A stretch of DNA of 24,802 bases from assembly GCA_034664105.1 (NCBI GenBank), contig JAXDIH010000007.1, positions 1 through 24,802 of the forward strand, read 5' to 3'. Position 1 is the stretch's first letter. The number at the start of each line of letters is the position of its first letter. Both the position numbers and the translations under genes were made by a program. The notes under the pieces are model-generated. The model saw only the letters and a program-made list of their open reading frames with translations, had not been told where the DNA came from and did no database searches. Positions 14,799 to 22,374 of the stretch are shown here, piece by piece. Origin of the DNA: JACVRW01 sp034664105 (GTDB lineage Bacteria; Actinomycetota; Thermoleophilia; Solirubrobacterales; Thermoleophilaceae).

Positions 14799-14925
14799 CC
14801 GCCGCCGCGGCGCCGACCGCGAGCAGCACTCCGGCGTAGCCGTAGTAGCCGTTGAGGAGCAGCAGGAGGGCCGCGATCAGGCAGATCGCCACGGTCAGCA
14901 GCCAGGAGATTCGGGACAGGGGCAC
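14785..14925 (-). CDS. Small hydrophobic membrane protein (46 aa), unknown
   Basis: A short gene reading leftward from GTG 14925. The product is almost entirely hydrophobic: SWLLTVAICLIAALLLLLNG (7-26) and YAGVLLAVGAAAAVNLL (30-46) form two predicted membrane helices joined by a YYGY turn. I recognise no family. Support for it being real is its two-helix topology, the tidy fit between two genes, and the CAGAAT box exactly 6 nt before the start codon, consistent with a leaderless transcript. A spurious reading frame opposite GC-rich DNA would rarely give two clean helices with a Leu/Ile/Tyr-rich makeup. The tail overlaps the end of the cation-efflux gene on the other strand. Confidence 0.6.
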   Translation of the reverse strand: MPLSRISWLLTVAICLIAALLLLLNGYYGYAGVLLAVGAAAAVNLL

Positions 14926-14942
14926 GCCGGTATTCTGACCTG
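14926..14942. promoter_or_regulatory. 17-bp bidirectional spacer with coincident -10-like boxes
   Basis: Only 17 bp separate two divergent start codons. On the plus strand TATTCT (14931-14936) lies 6 nt before the ATG at 14943. On the minus strand CAGAAT (14937-14932) lies 6 nt before the GTG at 14925. The two boxes are the same bases shifted by one. Neither start has a Shine-Dalgarno within the spacer. Both would yield leaderless messages if the boxes are used. No -35 hexamer is evident, and any such element would lie within the opposing gene. Confidence 0.42.
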
Positions 14943-15413
14943 ATGGCAGGGACGCTCTCTCCCGAGCGGACCGCGCGGCGCCTCTGCGAGCTCTCGGCCG
15001 ACGCGCGCGCGGCCGTTCTGCTGGACGCCGCGGGAGCCCCCGCGGGCTACCACGGAGTAGCGCCAGAGCGCTCCGGGGACCTGGCGCAGCTGGCGCGCCA
15101 GCTGTTCGAGGCGGTCGACCGCGCCCACCGCGATATGCCCGGCGGCCCGCCCGAACAGGCCGAGGTGCAGGTGGACGGCGGCACCGTGTACGCCACGCGC
15201 ACGCCGAAGTGGACGCTGGCCGTCGTGGCTCGCCGCAACGCGCTCTCGTCGCTGATGCTGATGGACCTGCGCGCGGTGCTCGGCGAGCTCGAGACGGGCG
15301 CGCCGATCCGCCGCTCGACGGCGGCCGCCGCGGCCGCAGCGGCGGTCGAGCCGACCGAGGAAGCGGCAGCGGGTGAATCGCCGGTGCCTGAGCTGGGCAT
15401 CGAGGACAGATGA
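14943..15413 (+). CDS. Roadblock/LC7-like small protein
   Basis: A 156-residue protein. Residues 7-115 look like a roadblock/LC7 fold: an N-terminal helix, a strand with LLDAAGAPAGYHG (26-38), a long helix (46-64), then VYATRTPKWTLAVVARRNAL (82-101) and the closing helix SSLMLMDLRAVLGEL (102-116). The closing SxLxxxDLRxxL pattern is common in actinobacterial members. The tail 117-156 is low-complexity Ala/Glu-rich and probably disordered. Roadblock proteins regulate small GTPases or serve as scaffolds, but no GTPase is near. It heads a run of four overlapping genes ending in tldD and tldE, suggesting a link to that protease complex. The assignment is from fold-like pattern, not strong identity. 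The start is ATG 14943, apparently leaderless. Confidence 0.62.
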   Translation: MAGTLSPERTARRLCELSADARAAVLLDAAGAPAGYHGVAPERSGDLAQLARQLFEAVDRAHRDMPGGPPEQAEVQVDGGTVYATRTPKWTLAVVARRNALSSLMLMDLRAVLGELETGAPIRRSTAAAAAAAAVEPTEEAAAGESPVPELGIEDR

Positions 15414-15619
15414 GAGAGAAGCGCAAGGGCCCGATCGGCCGCGCCGCCGGACTCGCGGAGGGCGTGGCGGCCACCGTGCGGCGCATGCAGCGCGAGCGCG
15501 AGCCGCGCGTGCTCGTGTACGACGAGACCGGCTATGCCCGGCTCGTGCAGCCGGACGGCCGCGGCTACGAGCGGCTGCTGGCCACGGCCGAGCGGATGGT
15601 CGAGCTGGTGGACGCATGA
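15410..15619 (+). CDS. 69-residue unknown protein directly upstream of tldD
   Basis: A small gene overlapping its neighbours by 4 bases at both ends (ATGA at 15410 and again at 15616), which argues strongly that it is real and translated with them. The product is basic at the N-terminus (MREKRKGPIGR), then has an amphipathic Arg-rich helix (about 11-31), a strand-turn-strand region RVLVYDETGYARLVQP (33-48) and a C-terminal helix (53-69). It has no cysteine, no signal peptide and no membrane segment. I do not recognise a family. Position immediately before tldD/tldE raises the possibility that it is a partner or substrate of that protease. It might equally be a structural companion of the roadblock-like protein. 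Confidence 0.72.
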   Translation: MREKRKGPIGRAAGLAEGVAATVRRMQREREPRVLVYDETGYARLVQPDGRGYERLLATAERMVELVDA

Positions 15620-17031
15620 CTACGCCGAACCCTGCGCGGCCGGCCGCTTCGGGCCTCGTCGACCCCGCCCTCGCCGAGCGCGTGCTCCAGCGCGCGCTGG
15701 CGCGCGGGGGCGACCTCGCCGAGCTGTACGCCGAGGCCCGCCACGGGTTCTCCATCTCGCTCGACGACGATCGCGTGGAGCGCCCGCAGGGCGGCCGCGA
15801 GAGCGGCGCGTGCGTGCGCGTGGTGCAGGGCGAGTCGACCTACTACGGGCACGTCGACGGGCTGGCCGAGGAGGACCTGCTGCGGGTGGCCGACTCGGCC
15901 TCCCAGGCGCTGCGCGACGAGGCCCGCCAGCCCGCCCGCCTGGAATCCGTGCGGCCGGCCGAGGGGCATCCGATCGAGATCCGCCCGGAGGAGGTGGCGG
16001 CCGAGCGCAAGGCCGACGTTCTGCGCGCCTGCGACGAGCGCGCTCGCGGCCTGTCGGCCGAGGTCACCCAGGCGCGCATCGGCTACGCCGAGGCGCGTCG
16101 CCAGGTCGAGGTGTTCAACTCCGAAGGCCGAGCCGCGTCGGACGACCGCACCCGCGTGCGGCTCAGCGCCCAGGTCGTGGCGCGGCGCGACGGACGCGTG
16201 GAGACCGGCACCGACACGCGCGGGCGCCACGCCGGCTGGGAGCTGATCGCCGGCGAGCCGGAGGCGGTCGCGGAGAAGGCGGCCCGCCGCGCTCTCACCA
16301 TGCTGGAGGCGGTCGACGCGCCGACGGGGCGGCTCCCGGTCGTGGTGGGCAACGCGTTCGGCGGCGTGCTGCTGCACGAGGCGGTCGGCCACGGGCTCGA
16401 GGCGGACGCCGTGCAGAAGCGCGCCAGCGTTTACGCGGGCCGGCTCGGCGAGCAGCTGGCCGGCGAGTTCGTAACGGCCTATGACGACGGACGCCGGCGC
16501 AACGAGTGGGGCAGCGACGGCATCGACGACGAGGGCACGCCCACCAACCGCACCACGGTGATCGAAGAGGGGCGGCTGGCGGGCTACCTGTACGACCTCG
16601 TGACCGCCCGGCGCGACGGGGTCGAGTCCACCGGCAACGGGAGGCGCGAGTCGTTCCGCCACCTCCCGGTGCCGCGCATGACCAACACCTACTTCGCGCC
16701 CGGCGAGGCCACGCCCGAGGAGCTGATCGGCGAGATCGAGCGCGGGCTGTACGCGGTCTCGTTCGGCGGCGGGCAGGTCGAGCCGGCCACCGGCGACTTC
16801 GTGTTCGGCGTCTCCGAGGGCTACCTGATCGAGAACGGCAAGGTCACGGCGCCCGTGCGCGGCGCCACGCTGGTCGGCAACGGCATCGAGGCGCTCCGCG
16901 CGATCGACGGCATCGCCTCCGACCTCGACATCGCCAGCGGCTACTGCGGCAAGGCCGGGCAGACCGTGCCGGCCGGGGTGGGCCAGCCGCATGTGCGCCT
17001 CCGTGAGCTGACCGTTGGCGGTACCGCGTGA
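15616..17031 (+). CDS. tldD: Metalloprotease TldD
   Basis: A 471-residue catalytic subunit of the TldD/TldE protease. The zinc motif HEAVGH is at 254-259 (H254, E255, H259). The conserved Cys-containing block GYCGKAGQTVPAGVGQPHVRL lies at about 442-462, with C444 at the position of the TldD metal-associated cysteine. N-terminal residues 20-230 form the usual domain that clamps substrate, including the GVxVR-like stretch near 64-70. In E. coli, TldD with TldE cleaves unfolded peptides, matures microcin B17 and degrades the CcdA antitoxin. Length is normal. Start ATG 15616 overlaps the preceding small gene; a longer reading upstream in this frame would cross that gene and is not supported. The stop overlaps tldE (GTGA). 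Confidence 0.95.
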   Translation: MTTPNPARPAASGLVDPALAERVLQRALARGGDLAELYAEARHGFSISLDDDRVERPQGGRESGACVRVVQGESTYYGHVDGLAEEDLLRVADSASQALRDEARQPARLESVRPAEGHPIEIRPEEVAAERKADVLRACDERARGLSAEVTQARIGYAEARRQVEVFNSEGRAASDDRTRVRLSAQVVARRDGRVETGTDTRGRHAGWELIAGEPEAVAEKAARRALTMLEAVDAPTGRLPVVVGNAFGGVLLHEAVGHGLEADAVQKRASVYAGRLGEQLAGEFVTAYDDGRRRNEWGSDGIDDEGTPTNRTTVIEEGRLAGYLYDLVTARRDGVESTGNGRRESFRHLPVPRMTNTYFAPGEATPEELIGEIERGLYAVSFGGGQVEPATGDFVFGVSEGYLIENGKVTAPVRGATLVGNGIEALRAIDGIASDLDIASGYCGKAGQTVPAGVGQPHVRLRELTVGGTA

Positions 17032-18374
17032 ACCTGGACGACGTCGCCCGGCGAGCCGTCGACGCCGCGACAGACGCTGGCGCGACCGACGCCGAGGCCT
17101 GGGTCGAGGAGGCCACCAGCCGGCGCATCCACGTCTACGACGGCAAGGTCGAGAGCCTCAGCGACGCCGGCGGCCGCGGCGTCGGCGTGCGCGCGTTCGT
17201 CGACGGCCGCGAGGGCTACGCCTACGGCACCGACCTGTCGGAGGCGGGCGTGGCCGAGGTCGCGGCAGCCGCCCGCGCGGCGGCCGAGGTGAGCGACCCG
17301 GACGAGTACGGCGGCCTGCCCGACGACTTCGGCGCCACGCCCGTCGACGGCCTGGCGTCGCCGGTGCTGCGCGAGTGGTCGACCGAGCGCAAGGTCGAGC
17401 TGGCGCTGGCGGTGGAGCGGGCGGCCCGGTCTCGGCCGGGAGTCACGCAGGTGGAGAACGCCGTCTACTCCGACGCCGACGGCCGGGTGGCCCTGGCCAA
17501 CTCGCGCGGCTTCACCGCCGGCTACGACTCCACCCAGGCCTGGGCCTACGCCTCGGCGTTCGCCGGCGAGGGCGCCGACCTGATGACCGGGCTCGGCGTG
17601 GACCTCGCCCGCGACCCGGAGGGGCTCGACCCGGAGGCGATCGGCGCCGAGGCCGCCGAGCGCGCGCTGGCGCTGGTGGGCGCGCGCCAGCCCGAGAGCC
17701 GGCGCTGCCCGGTGGTGCTGGACGCGTTCGTGGCGGCGTCGTTCATCGGCTTCATCGGCTCGATGCTGTCTGCCGAGGCTGTCCAGCGCGGGCGCTCGCT
17801 GTTCGCCGACCGCGAGGGCGACGAGATCGCGCACGAGGCGCTGGCGCTCGCCGACGACGGGATCGATCCCGAGGGACCGTCGAGCGCTCCCTTCGACGGC
17901 GAGGGCTCGCCGAGCCGGCGCACCGAGCTGATCGGCGGCGGCCGGCTGCTCACCTACCTGTTCGACACCAGGACCGCGCGCAGGGCCGGGCGCGGGAGCA
18001 CCGCCAACGCCACCCGCGGCTCCTACCGCTCACCGCCCTCGGTCGGGACCACCAACCTCGTCCTGGAACCTGGCTCGCACGACCTCGAGGGGCTGTTCCG
18101 CGAGGCCGGCGACGGCCTCTTCGTGACCGACGTGGCAGGCCTGCACTCGGGTGTGAACCCGGTGTCGGGCACGTTCTCGGTGGGCGCCTCCGGAAGGCTG
18201 ATCGAGGGCGGTGAGGCCGGGGCGCCCGTGAGGGAGCTGACGATCGCCAGCGACCTGGTGTCGATGCTGCAGGGCTTGCGCGAGGTGGGCTCGCAGGCGC
18301 GCTGGGTGCCCTTCGGGGGCAGCGTCAAGGCGCCGCCGGTGCTGGTCACCGAGATGGCCGTTTCTGGCACCTGA
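17028..18374 (+). CDS. tldE: TldE (PmbA), partner subunit of TldD
   Basis: A 448-residue homologue of TldD that lacks the HExxxH zinc motif, as expected of the TldE/PmbA partner. Recognisable blocks are the N-terminal domain with GRGVGVRAFVDGREGYAYGT (49-68), a central helical region with YDSTQAWAYASAFAG, and the C-terminal signature HSGVNPVSGTFSVGASG at about 371-388. The C-terminus ends with FGGSVKAPPVLV, also typical. It forms a heterodimer with TldD and shapes the protease chamber. The GTG start (17028) overlaps the tldD stop, favouring equimolar translation. It is the last gene of the run; 153 bp of non-coding DNA follow. Confidence 0.94.
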   Translation: MNLDDVARRAVDAATDAGATDAEAWVEEATSRRIHVYDGKVESLSDAGGRGVGVRAFVDGREGYAYGTDLSEAGVAEVAAAARAAAEVSDPDEYGGLPDDFGATPVDGLASPVLREWSTERKVELALAVERAARSRPGVTQVENAVYSDADGRVALANSRGFTAGYDSTQAWAYASAFAGEGADLMTGLGVDLARDPEGLDPEAIGAEAAERALALVGARQPESRRCPVVLDAFVAASFIGFIGSMLSAEAVQRGRSLFADREGDEIAHEALALADDGIDPEGPSSAPFDGEGSPSRRTELIGGGRLLTYLFDTRTARRAGRGSTANATRGSYRSPPSVGTTNLVLEPGSHDLEGLFREAGDGLFVTDVAGLHSGVNPVSGTFSVGASGRLIEGGEAGAPVRELTIASDLVSMLQGLREVGSQARWVPFGGSVKAPPVLVTEMAVSGT

Positions 18375-18527
18375 CGCCCGGTTTTTGGCGCTCTAGAGGC
18401 GATTTGCGGTCCGGAAACGCACGTAAGGAGCGCGCTTTTCCGCTCTGGAACGCGAAAATCCGCTTCTGTCGTCCGCAGGCATTGTTACGTTGCGGCCGAT
18501 TAAGTTGCCCCCGGCAAGGAGGATGAC
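18375..18527 (+). promoter_or_regulatory. HU promoter and leader region
   Basis: This 153-bp gap between tldE and HU has no gene. TACGTT (18486-18491) fits a TAnnnT -10 box and would give a leader of roughly 30 nt; no good -35 is seen 17 bp upstream. The ribosome-binding site AAGGAGG (18516-18522) is strong and 5 nt before GTG 18528. Two partial direct repeats, TCCGGAAACGC (about 18410-18420) and CTGGAACGC (about 18445-18453), and inverted CGGAAA/TTTCCG (18412-18417 with 18437-18442) may mark a protein-binding or folded region. A short CGCC/GGCG hairpin at 18375-18390 follows the tldE stop but lacks a T-tract downstream. Confidence 0.4.
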
Positions 18528-18809
18528 GTGACGAAGTCCGAGTTTGTGGACCAGGTGGCCGACCGCTCGGGCCTGGGGAAGGGAGAGGCCGAAAAGGCCG
18601 TCAACGCTGTTCTGGAGACGATCGAAGAGGTCCTCAGGCGCGGCGGAGACATCAACTTCACCGGCTTTGGGAAGTTCACGGTCGCCGATCGCGGCGCCCG
18701 TCAGGGCGTGAATCCGCAGACCGGCGAGCGGATCCAGATCGCTGCCAGCAAGGTGCCGCGCTTCAGTGCCGGCTCCGCCCTGAAGAAGGCCGTCAAGTCC
18801 TCGATGTAG
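18528..18809 (+). CDS. hup: HU-family DNA-binding protein
   Basis: A 93-residue nucleoid protein. It begins MTKSEFVDQVA, has the two-helix dimer domain (3-40), the strand NFTGFGKFTV (43-52) and the DNA-binding arm with GVNPQTGERIQIAASKVPRFSAG (60-82). The NP near the arm tip (N62-P63), whose proline inserts into DNA, is present. The length is standard for HU, without the Lys-rich tail seen in mycobacterial HupB. It bends and compacts DNA and probably works as a homodimer. The GTG start is chosen because of the AAGGAGG 5 nt before it. An ATG five bases upstream (18523) is followed after one codon by a stop, so it cannot start the gene. Confidence 0.96.
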   Translation: MTKSEFVDQVADRSGLGKGEAEKAVNAVLETIEEVLRRGGDINFTGFGKFTVADRGARQGVNPQTGERIQIAASKVPRFSAGSALKKAVKSSM

Positions 18810-18834
18810 GTCAGAAGGACCCCGAGTCGCGACC

Positions 18835-19761
18835 TTGACCGGGGGTTCGCGACCACATTTCTGCGACCGGCTTGCGGCGCTCGTTGAGGAGCGCCGCAGC
18901 CGCGTCGTACTCGGTTTGGATCCCGATCCGGCCGCTCTGTGGCCGGAAGCGGTGGAGCGGTTCGCCGGAGCCGGCGAGAGCGATCATCTCGCGCGGGTGC
19001 ATGCAGCGGAGGCCGTCGCCGACCACTGCCGGGCCGCGATCGTCGCGGCCGGGCCGGCGTGCGTGGCCGTCAAGCTCCAGCTCGCCTGCTTCGAGCGCCT
19101 CGGCGCTCCCGGTTGGGAGGCGCTGGAGCGCACGGCCGCGGTCGCGCGCGACCACGGCCTGCTCGTGCTCGCGGACGGCAAGCGCGGCGACGTCCCGGTC
19201 ACGGCGCGCGCGTACGCGCAGGCGCTGGTGGGGGAGACCGACACGCCGTTCGGTCCCGTCGCCGGTCTGGGCGCGGACGCCTGCACCGCCAACCCGCTGC
19301 TCGGGCGCGACTCGCTCGCGCCGCTGGTCGAGGCCGCCGCGGCGGCGGGGGCGGGCTGCTTCCTGCTGGTGCGCACGTCCAACCCGGGCGCCGCGGAGAT
19401 CCAGGACGAGGGCGATCCACCGCTGCACGAGCGGCTCGCGCGGATCACGGACGAGCTGGGCGCGGCGCGAACCGGGGAGTGCGGCCTGTCGCTGGTGGGC
19501 GCGGTGACCGGCGCAACGCAGCCGGGGCTGCTCGGGCGCCTGCGCGAGCTGATGCCGCGCGCCGTCTTCCTGCTGCCCGGCGTCGGCGCGCAGGGCGGGC
19601 GCGTGGAGGACCTGAAGGCGGCTTTCGAGCCACATCCCGCGGCGGGGCTGATCACGGCCTCGCGGTCGATCGTCAATGCCCACGCGGAGCGCGGCGGCCA
19701 GCCGGCGGTGGCCGCGGCGGCCGCCGCCGAGGAGCTGCGGGCCGCGGCCTGGGACCTGTAG
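18835..19761 (+). CDS. pyrF: Orotidine 5'-phosphate decarboxylase
   Basis: A 308-residue TIM-barrel enzyme making UMP from OMP, the last step of de novo pyrimidine synthesis. The catalytic motif is ADGKRGDV (113-120), giving the Asp-Lys-Asp charge network D114/K116/D119. VVLGLDPDP (24-32) is the first strand with the substrate-binding Asp, and VKLQLACFERLG (79-90) matches the second-strand region of the longer subfamily of PyrF found in actinobacteria. The C-terminal phosphate-binding part is FLLPGVGAQGG (252-262). TTG at 18835 is the most likely start, 25 bp after HU, although its ribosome-binding site (AAGGA at 18815-18819) is distant; a start a few codons further in cannot be excluded. Confidence 0.93.
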   Translation: MTGGSRPHFCDRLAALVEERRSRVVLGLDPDPAALWPEAVERFAGAGESDHLARVHAAEAVADHCRAAIVAAGPACVAVKLQLACFERLGAPGWEALERTAAVARDHGLLVLADGKRGDVPVTARAYAQALVGETDTPFGPVAGLGADACTANPLLGRDSLAPLVEAAAAAGAGCFLLVRTSNPGAAEIQDEGDPPLHERLARITDELGAARTGECGLSLVGAVTGATQPGLLGRLRELMPRAVFLLPGVGAQGGRVEDLKAAFEPHPAAGLITASRSIVNAHAERGGQPAVAAAAAAEELRAAAWDL

Positions 19762-19785
19762 CGCCGGCCCGTACGTAGCTTCCGC

Positions 19786-19830
19786 GCCCGCTCCGGGCTC
19801 TAAGCTCCGCGACGCCCGTTTGGGGGAGGA
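19786..19830 (+). promoter_or_regulatory. Short hairpin, -10-like box and SD before the LysM gene
   Basis: GCCCG (19786-19790) and CGGGC (19794-19798) form a 5-bp stem with a 3-nt loop just after pyrF; it lacks a T-tract, so termination is doubtful. TAAGCT (19801-19806) fits a -10 box. A strong purine-rich ribosome-binding site, GGGGGAGGA (19822-19830), precedes the ATG at 19834. No clear -35 is seen. The LysM, carboxypeptidase and sugar kinase genes may therefore start a transcript here. Confidence 0.35.
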
Positions 19831-19833
19831 CCG

Positions 19834-20169
19834 ATGTACCGAGGACGACGACGAAACTTGGCACGGCTGCTCGCCCCCGTGGCGCTGCTGCTGTCGGTCG
19901 TCGCCGTGCTGGTGATCGTCCAGTCCTCGGGCACCTCGGACGACTCCACGGGGGACGGCTCGAGCAGGACCGCTACGGACCAGGGCACCACGAGCGATAC
20001 CGCCGCGAAGCCGCGGCGCGTGCGCCCGAACTACACGGTGAAGCTGAACGACACGCTCGGGCTGATCGCGGAGAAGACCGGGGTGTCGGTGGAGCGCATC
20101 CAGACGCTCAACCCGGACCTCGACCCGCAGAACCTGATCGTCGGCCAGAAGATCAAGCTGAGGGAGTGA
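19834..20169 (+). CDS. Membrane-anchored LysM-domain protein
   Basis: A 111-residue protein. A basic N-terminus (MYRGRRRNLAR) leads into one membrane helix (12-30), then a Ser/Thr/Asp-rich linker (31-60), then a single LysM domain at 66-109 (YTVKLNDTLGLIAEKTGVS, with NPDLDPQNLIVGQKIKL closing). LysM binds N-acetylglucosamine-containing glycans, so the protein probably tethers to peptidoglycan from the outer face of the membrane. Its stop overlaps the following carboxypeptidase start (GTGA), suggesting a shared function in wall remodelling; it may guide the carboxypeptidase to the wall, which is inference. The start is set by the strong ribosome-binding site. Confidence 0.88.
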   Translation: MYRGRRRNLARLLAPVALLLSVVAVLVIVQSSGTSDDSTGDGSSRTATDQGTTSDTAAKPRRVRPNYTVKLNDTLGLIAEKTGVSVERIQTLNPDLDPQNLIVGQKIKLRE

Positions 20170-21368
20170 GGCGGGCCGCCACAGTCATGCTGGCGCTCGG
20201 CGTCGCGGCCGCTCCGGCCCAGGCGCAGGGCGCGGACCGCCCGCCCGCCCTTCCCGGCGCCAAGGCGGCGATCGTGATCGACGGGCGTGACGGCGACGTG
20301 CTGTTCGCCAAGCGCGAGGGCTCGCGGCGGGCGATCGCCAGCACCACCAAGCTGATGACGGCACTGCTCACGCTGGAGGAGACGAGGCCGCGCCAGGTGT
20401 TCCGGGCCTCCAGCCGCCGCCCGGCGCCCGTGGAGTCGCAGATCGGCCTGCGGCCGGGAGAGCGGATGCGCGTGAGCGACCTGTTCGAGGCGCTGATGCT
20501 GGAGAGCGCCAACGACGCGGCGGACACGCTCGCGGAGGGCATCGCGGGCTCGCGCGCTCGCTTCGTCGCGCGGATGAACGAGCGCGCCGCGCAGCTCGGA
20601 CTCGACGACACGAGCTACGCGAACCCGATTGGGCTCGACGACCCGTCGAACTACTCCACCGCCCGCGACCTCGCCGCGCTCGCATTCGACCTGATGCGGC
20701 AGCCGCGCTTCGCCCGCGTGGTCGACATGCCGGTTGCACAGCTCGAGTCCGGCGCCCGCCCGCGCGTGATCGACAACCGCAACACGCTGATCGCGGCCTA
20801 TCCGTTCGTCAACGGCGTGAAGACCGGCCACACCACGGACGCCGGCTACGTGCTGGTCGGCTCCGCGCGCAGCCGCATCGGCGGCCGGGTGATCACGGTG
20901 GTGATGGGCGAGCCGAGCGAGGCGGCCCGCGACGCCGACACCCTCACGCTGCTGCGCTGGGGCCTGGGGCGCTTCCACCGCGTACGGGTGCTCGACCACC
21001 GCCGCGCGCTGGCCCGCGCGGACATCGAGTACCGCGACGACCGCGCAGCCCTGGTACCCGAACGGGGGGCCGTGATGACGCTGCGGGACGGCCAGCGGTG
21101 GCGGCCGGTGGTGAACGCTCCCGACCAGGTCTCCGGCCCGCTGGCGGCCGGGGCGCGGGTTGGGTCGGTGACCGTGCTGGTCGACAGCAAGCGGGTGAGG
21201 CGAGTGCCGCTCGTGACCTCTTCGGCCATACCCAAAGCGGGTACATTGAGGGTGCTCGTTTCGGTACTCGGAGTCCCCTTGACGGTACTCGTGGTCATCG
21301 CAATCCTGATCGGCGTCGTACTGCTTGCCCTCCGTCTTCGCGTTCGCTTCAGACTGGTCGAGAGATGA
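20166..21368 (+). CDS. D-alanyl-D-alanine carboxypeptidase (peptidase S11)
   Basis: A 400-residue penicillin-binding protein that removes the terminal D-Ala from peptidoglycan stem peptides. It has a signal peptide (about 1-21, with APAQA before the cleavage site), the active-site S-x-x-K as STTK (S59 to K62), the second motif SAN (114-116) and KTGHT (219-223). A C-terminal hydrophobic segment, about 366-392, followed by basic residues (RLRVRFRLVER), is probably a membrane anchor, unlike the amphipathic tail of E. coli DacA. The overlapping LysM gene upstream and pfkB-type gene downstream (ATGA) indicate one transcript. The specific paralogue (DacA, DacC, DacF) cannot be assigned, so I leave the symbol blank. 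Confidence 0.94.
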   Translation: MRRAATVMLALGVAAAPAQAQGADRPPALPGAKAAIVIDGRDGDVLFAKREGSRRAIASTTKLMTALLTLEETRPRQVFRASSRRPAPVESQIGLRPGERMRVSDLFEALMLESANDAADTLAEGIAGSRARFVARMNERAAQLGLDDTSYANPIGLDDPSNYSTARDLAALAFDLMRQPRFARVVDMPVAQLESGARPRVIDNRNTLIAAYPFVNGVKTGHTTDAGYVLVGSARSRIGGRVITVVMGEPSEAARDADTLTLLRWGLGRFHRVRVLDHRRALARADIEYRDDRAALVPERGAVMTLRDGQRWRPVVNAPDQVSGPLAAGARVGSVTVLVDSKRVRRVPLVTSSAIPKAGTLRVLVSVLGVPLTVLVVIAILIGVVLLALRLRVRFRLVER

Positions 21369-22336
21369 TCATCACCGTCACCCTCAACGCCGCCATCGAC
21401 AAGACCCTCGCGGTGCCGAACTTCCGGCTCGGTCGGCGCCACCGGGCCGTCGAGCAGACCGCGATGGCGGGCGGCAAGGGCGTGAACGTGGCCCGCTCGC
21501 TGCGCGCCCTGGGCCAGCCGGTGATAGCGACCGGTGTGGCCGGCGGCCCCACAGGCACGCGCATCGTGGAGCACCTGACCGACGAGGGCATCCTCAACGA
21601 CTTCGTGCGCATCCGGGAGGAGTCGCGCACCTCCACGGCGGTCGTCGACCCCACCAGCGGCGACCAGACCGAGATCAACGAGCACGGCCCGCATGTGTCC
21701 GAGGCGGAGCTCGACCTGTTCGTGGACAAGCTGCTCTACCTCGCCAAGGGAGCGGCCGTGTGCGTCTTCGCCGGCAGCCTGCCGCGCGGGGTCGACGCGG
21801 GTCTCTACGGCCGGCTGATCGAGGAGATGCGCCGGCTCGGCGTGACCACCGTGCTCGACGCCGAGGGGGAGCCGCTGCTGGTGGCCACTCGCAAGGGCCC
21901 GGACGTGGTGACCCCGAACGAGCTCGAGGCCGAGGGGCTGGTCGGGCGCGAGTTCTCCGACGAGGACGACCGCCGTCGCGGGCTCGAGGAGATGGTCGAG
22001 CTAGGCGCCCACGAAGGAGTCATGACGCTCGCCGACGGCTGCATGGCGGTGCTCGGCGACGGCCCCGAGCGCCGTCTCTACCGCGCCACGCTCGAGCCGC
22101 TCGAGCCGGTCTCGTCGGTCGGCTCCGGCGACGCTTTCCTGGCCGGCCTCGTGGCCGCTCGCTACAGCGGGCGCGACAACGAGGCCTGCCTGCGCTTCGC
22201 GGTGGCGTGCGGTGCCGAGTCGACCCAGCACTTCGGCGCCGGGCAGCTCGAGCTGCGTGAGGTCGAGCGGCTCCTCCCGGAGGTCCGACTCGAGACCCTC
22301 GCGACCCCCGCAGTTTCCGCGAAAGGCGTGCTCTAG
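21365..22336 (+). CDS. PfkB-family sugar kinase, 1-phosphofructokinase-like
   Basis: A 323-residue ribokinase-fold kinase. The sequence opens ITVTLNAAIDKT (3-13), as in 1-phosphofructokinase and tagatose-6-phosphate kinase, and has the sugar-binding GGKGVNVARSL (36-46), the FAGSLPRGV block (135-143) and the ATP/catalytic loop VGSGDAFLAG (252-261) with catalytic base D256. This subfamily phosphorylates a phosphosugar (fructose-1-phosphate, fructose-6-phosphate or tagatose-6-phosphate). No phosphotransferase or fructose operon genes surround it, so FruK is not assured. The start ATG 21365 overlaps the carboxypeptidase stop. It ends 50 bp before guaB3. Confidence 0.9.
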   Translation: MIITVTLNAAIDKTLAVPNFRLGRRHRAVEQTAMAGGKGVNVARSLRALGQPVIATGVAGGPTGTRIVEHLTDEGILNDFVRIREESRTSTAVVDPTSGDQTEINEHGPHVSEAELDLFVDKLLYLAKGAAVCVFAGSLPRGVDAGLYGRLIEEMRRLGVTTVLDAEGEPLLVATRKGPDVVTPNELEAEGLVGREFSDEDDRRRGLEEMVELGAHEGVMTLADGCMAVLGDGPERRLYRATLEPLEPVSSVGSGDAFLAGLVAARYSGRDNEACLRFAVACGAESTQHFGAGQLELREVERLLPEVRLETLATPAVSAKGVL

Positions 22337-22374
22337 GGCGCTGCTAAGGTCGGGCTTTCGTCCGCCGTCGAACC

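Noticed and set aside
15373..15615. Longer TldD starting at 15373
   Set aside because: The extension would overlap the roadblock-like and 69-residue genes in another frame; ATG 15616 matches the family start and the overlap pattern.
18375..18390. Rho-independent terminator after tldE
   Set aside because: Only a 4-bp CGCC/GGCG stem with the T-run in the loop rather than after the stem.
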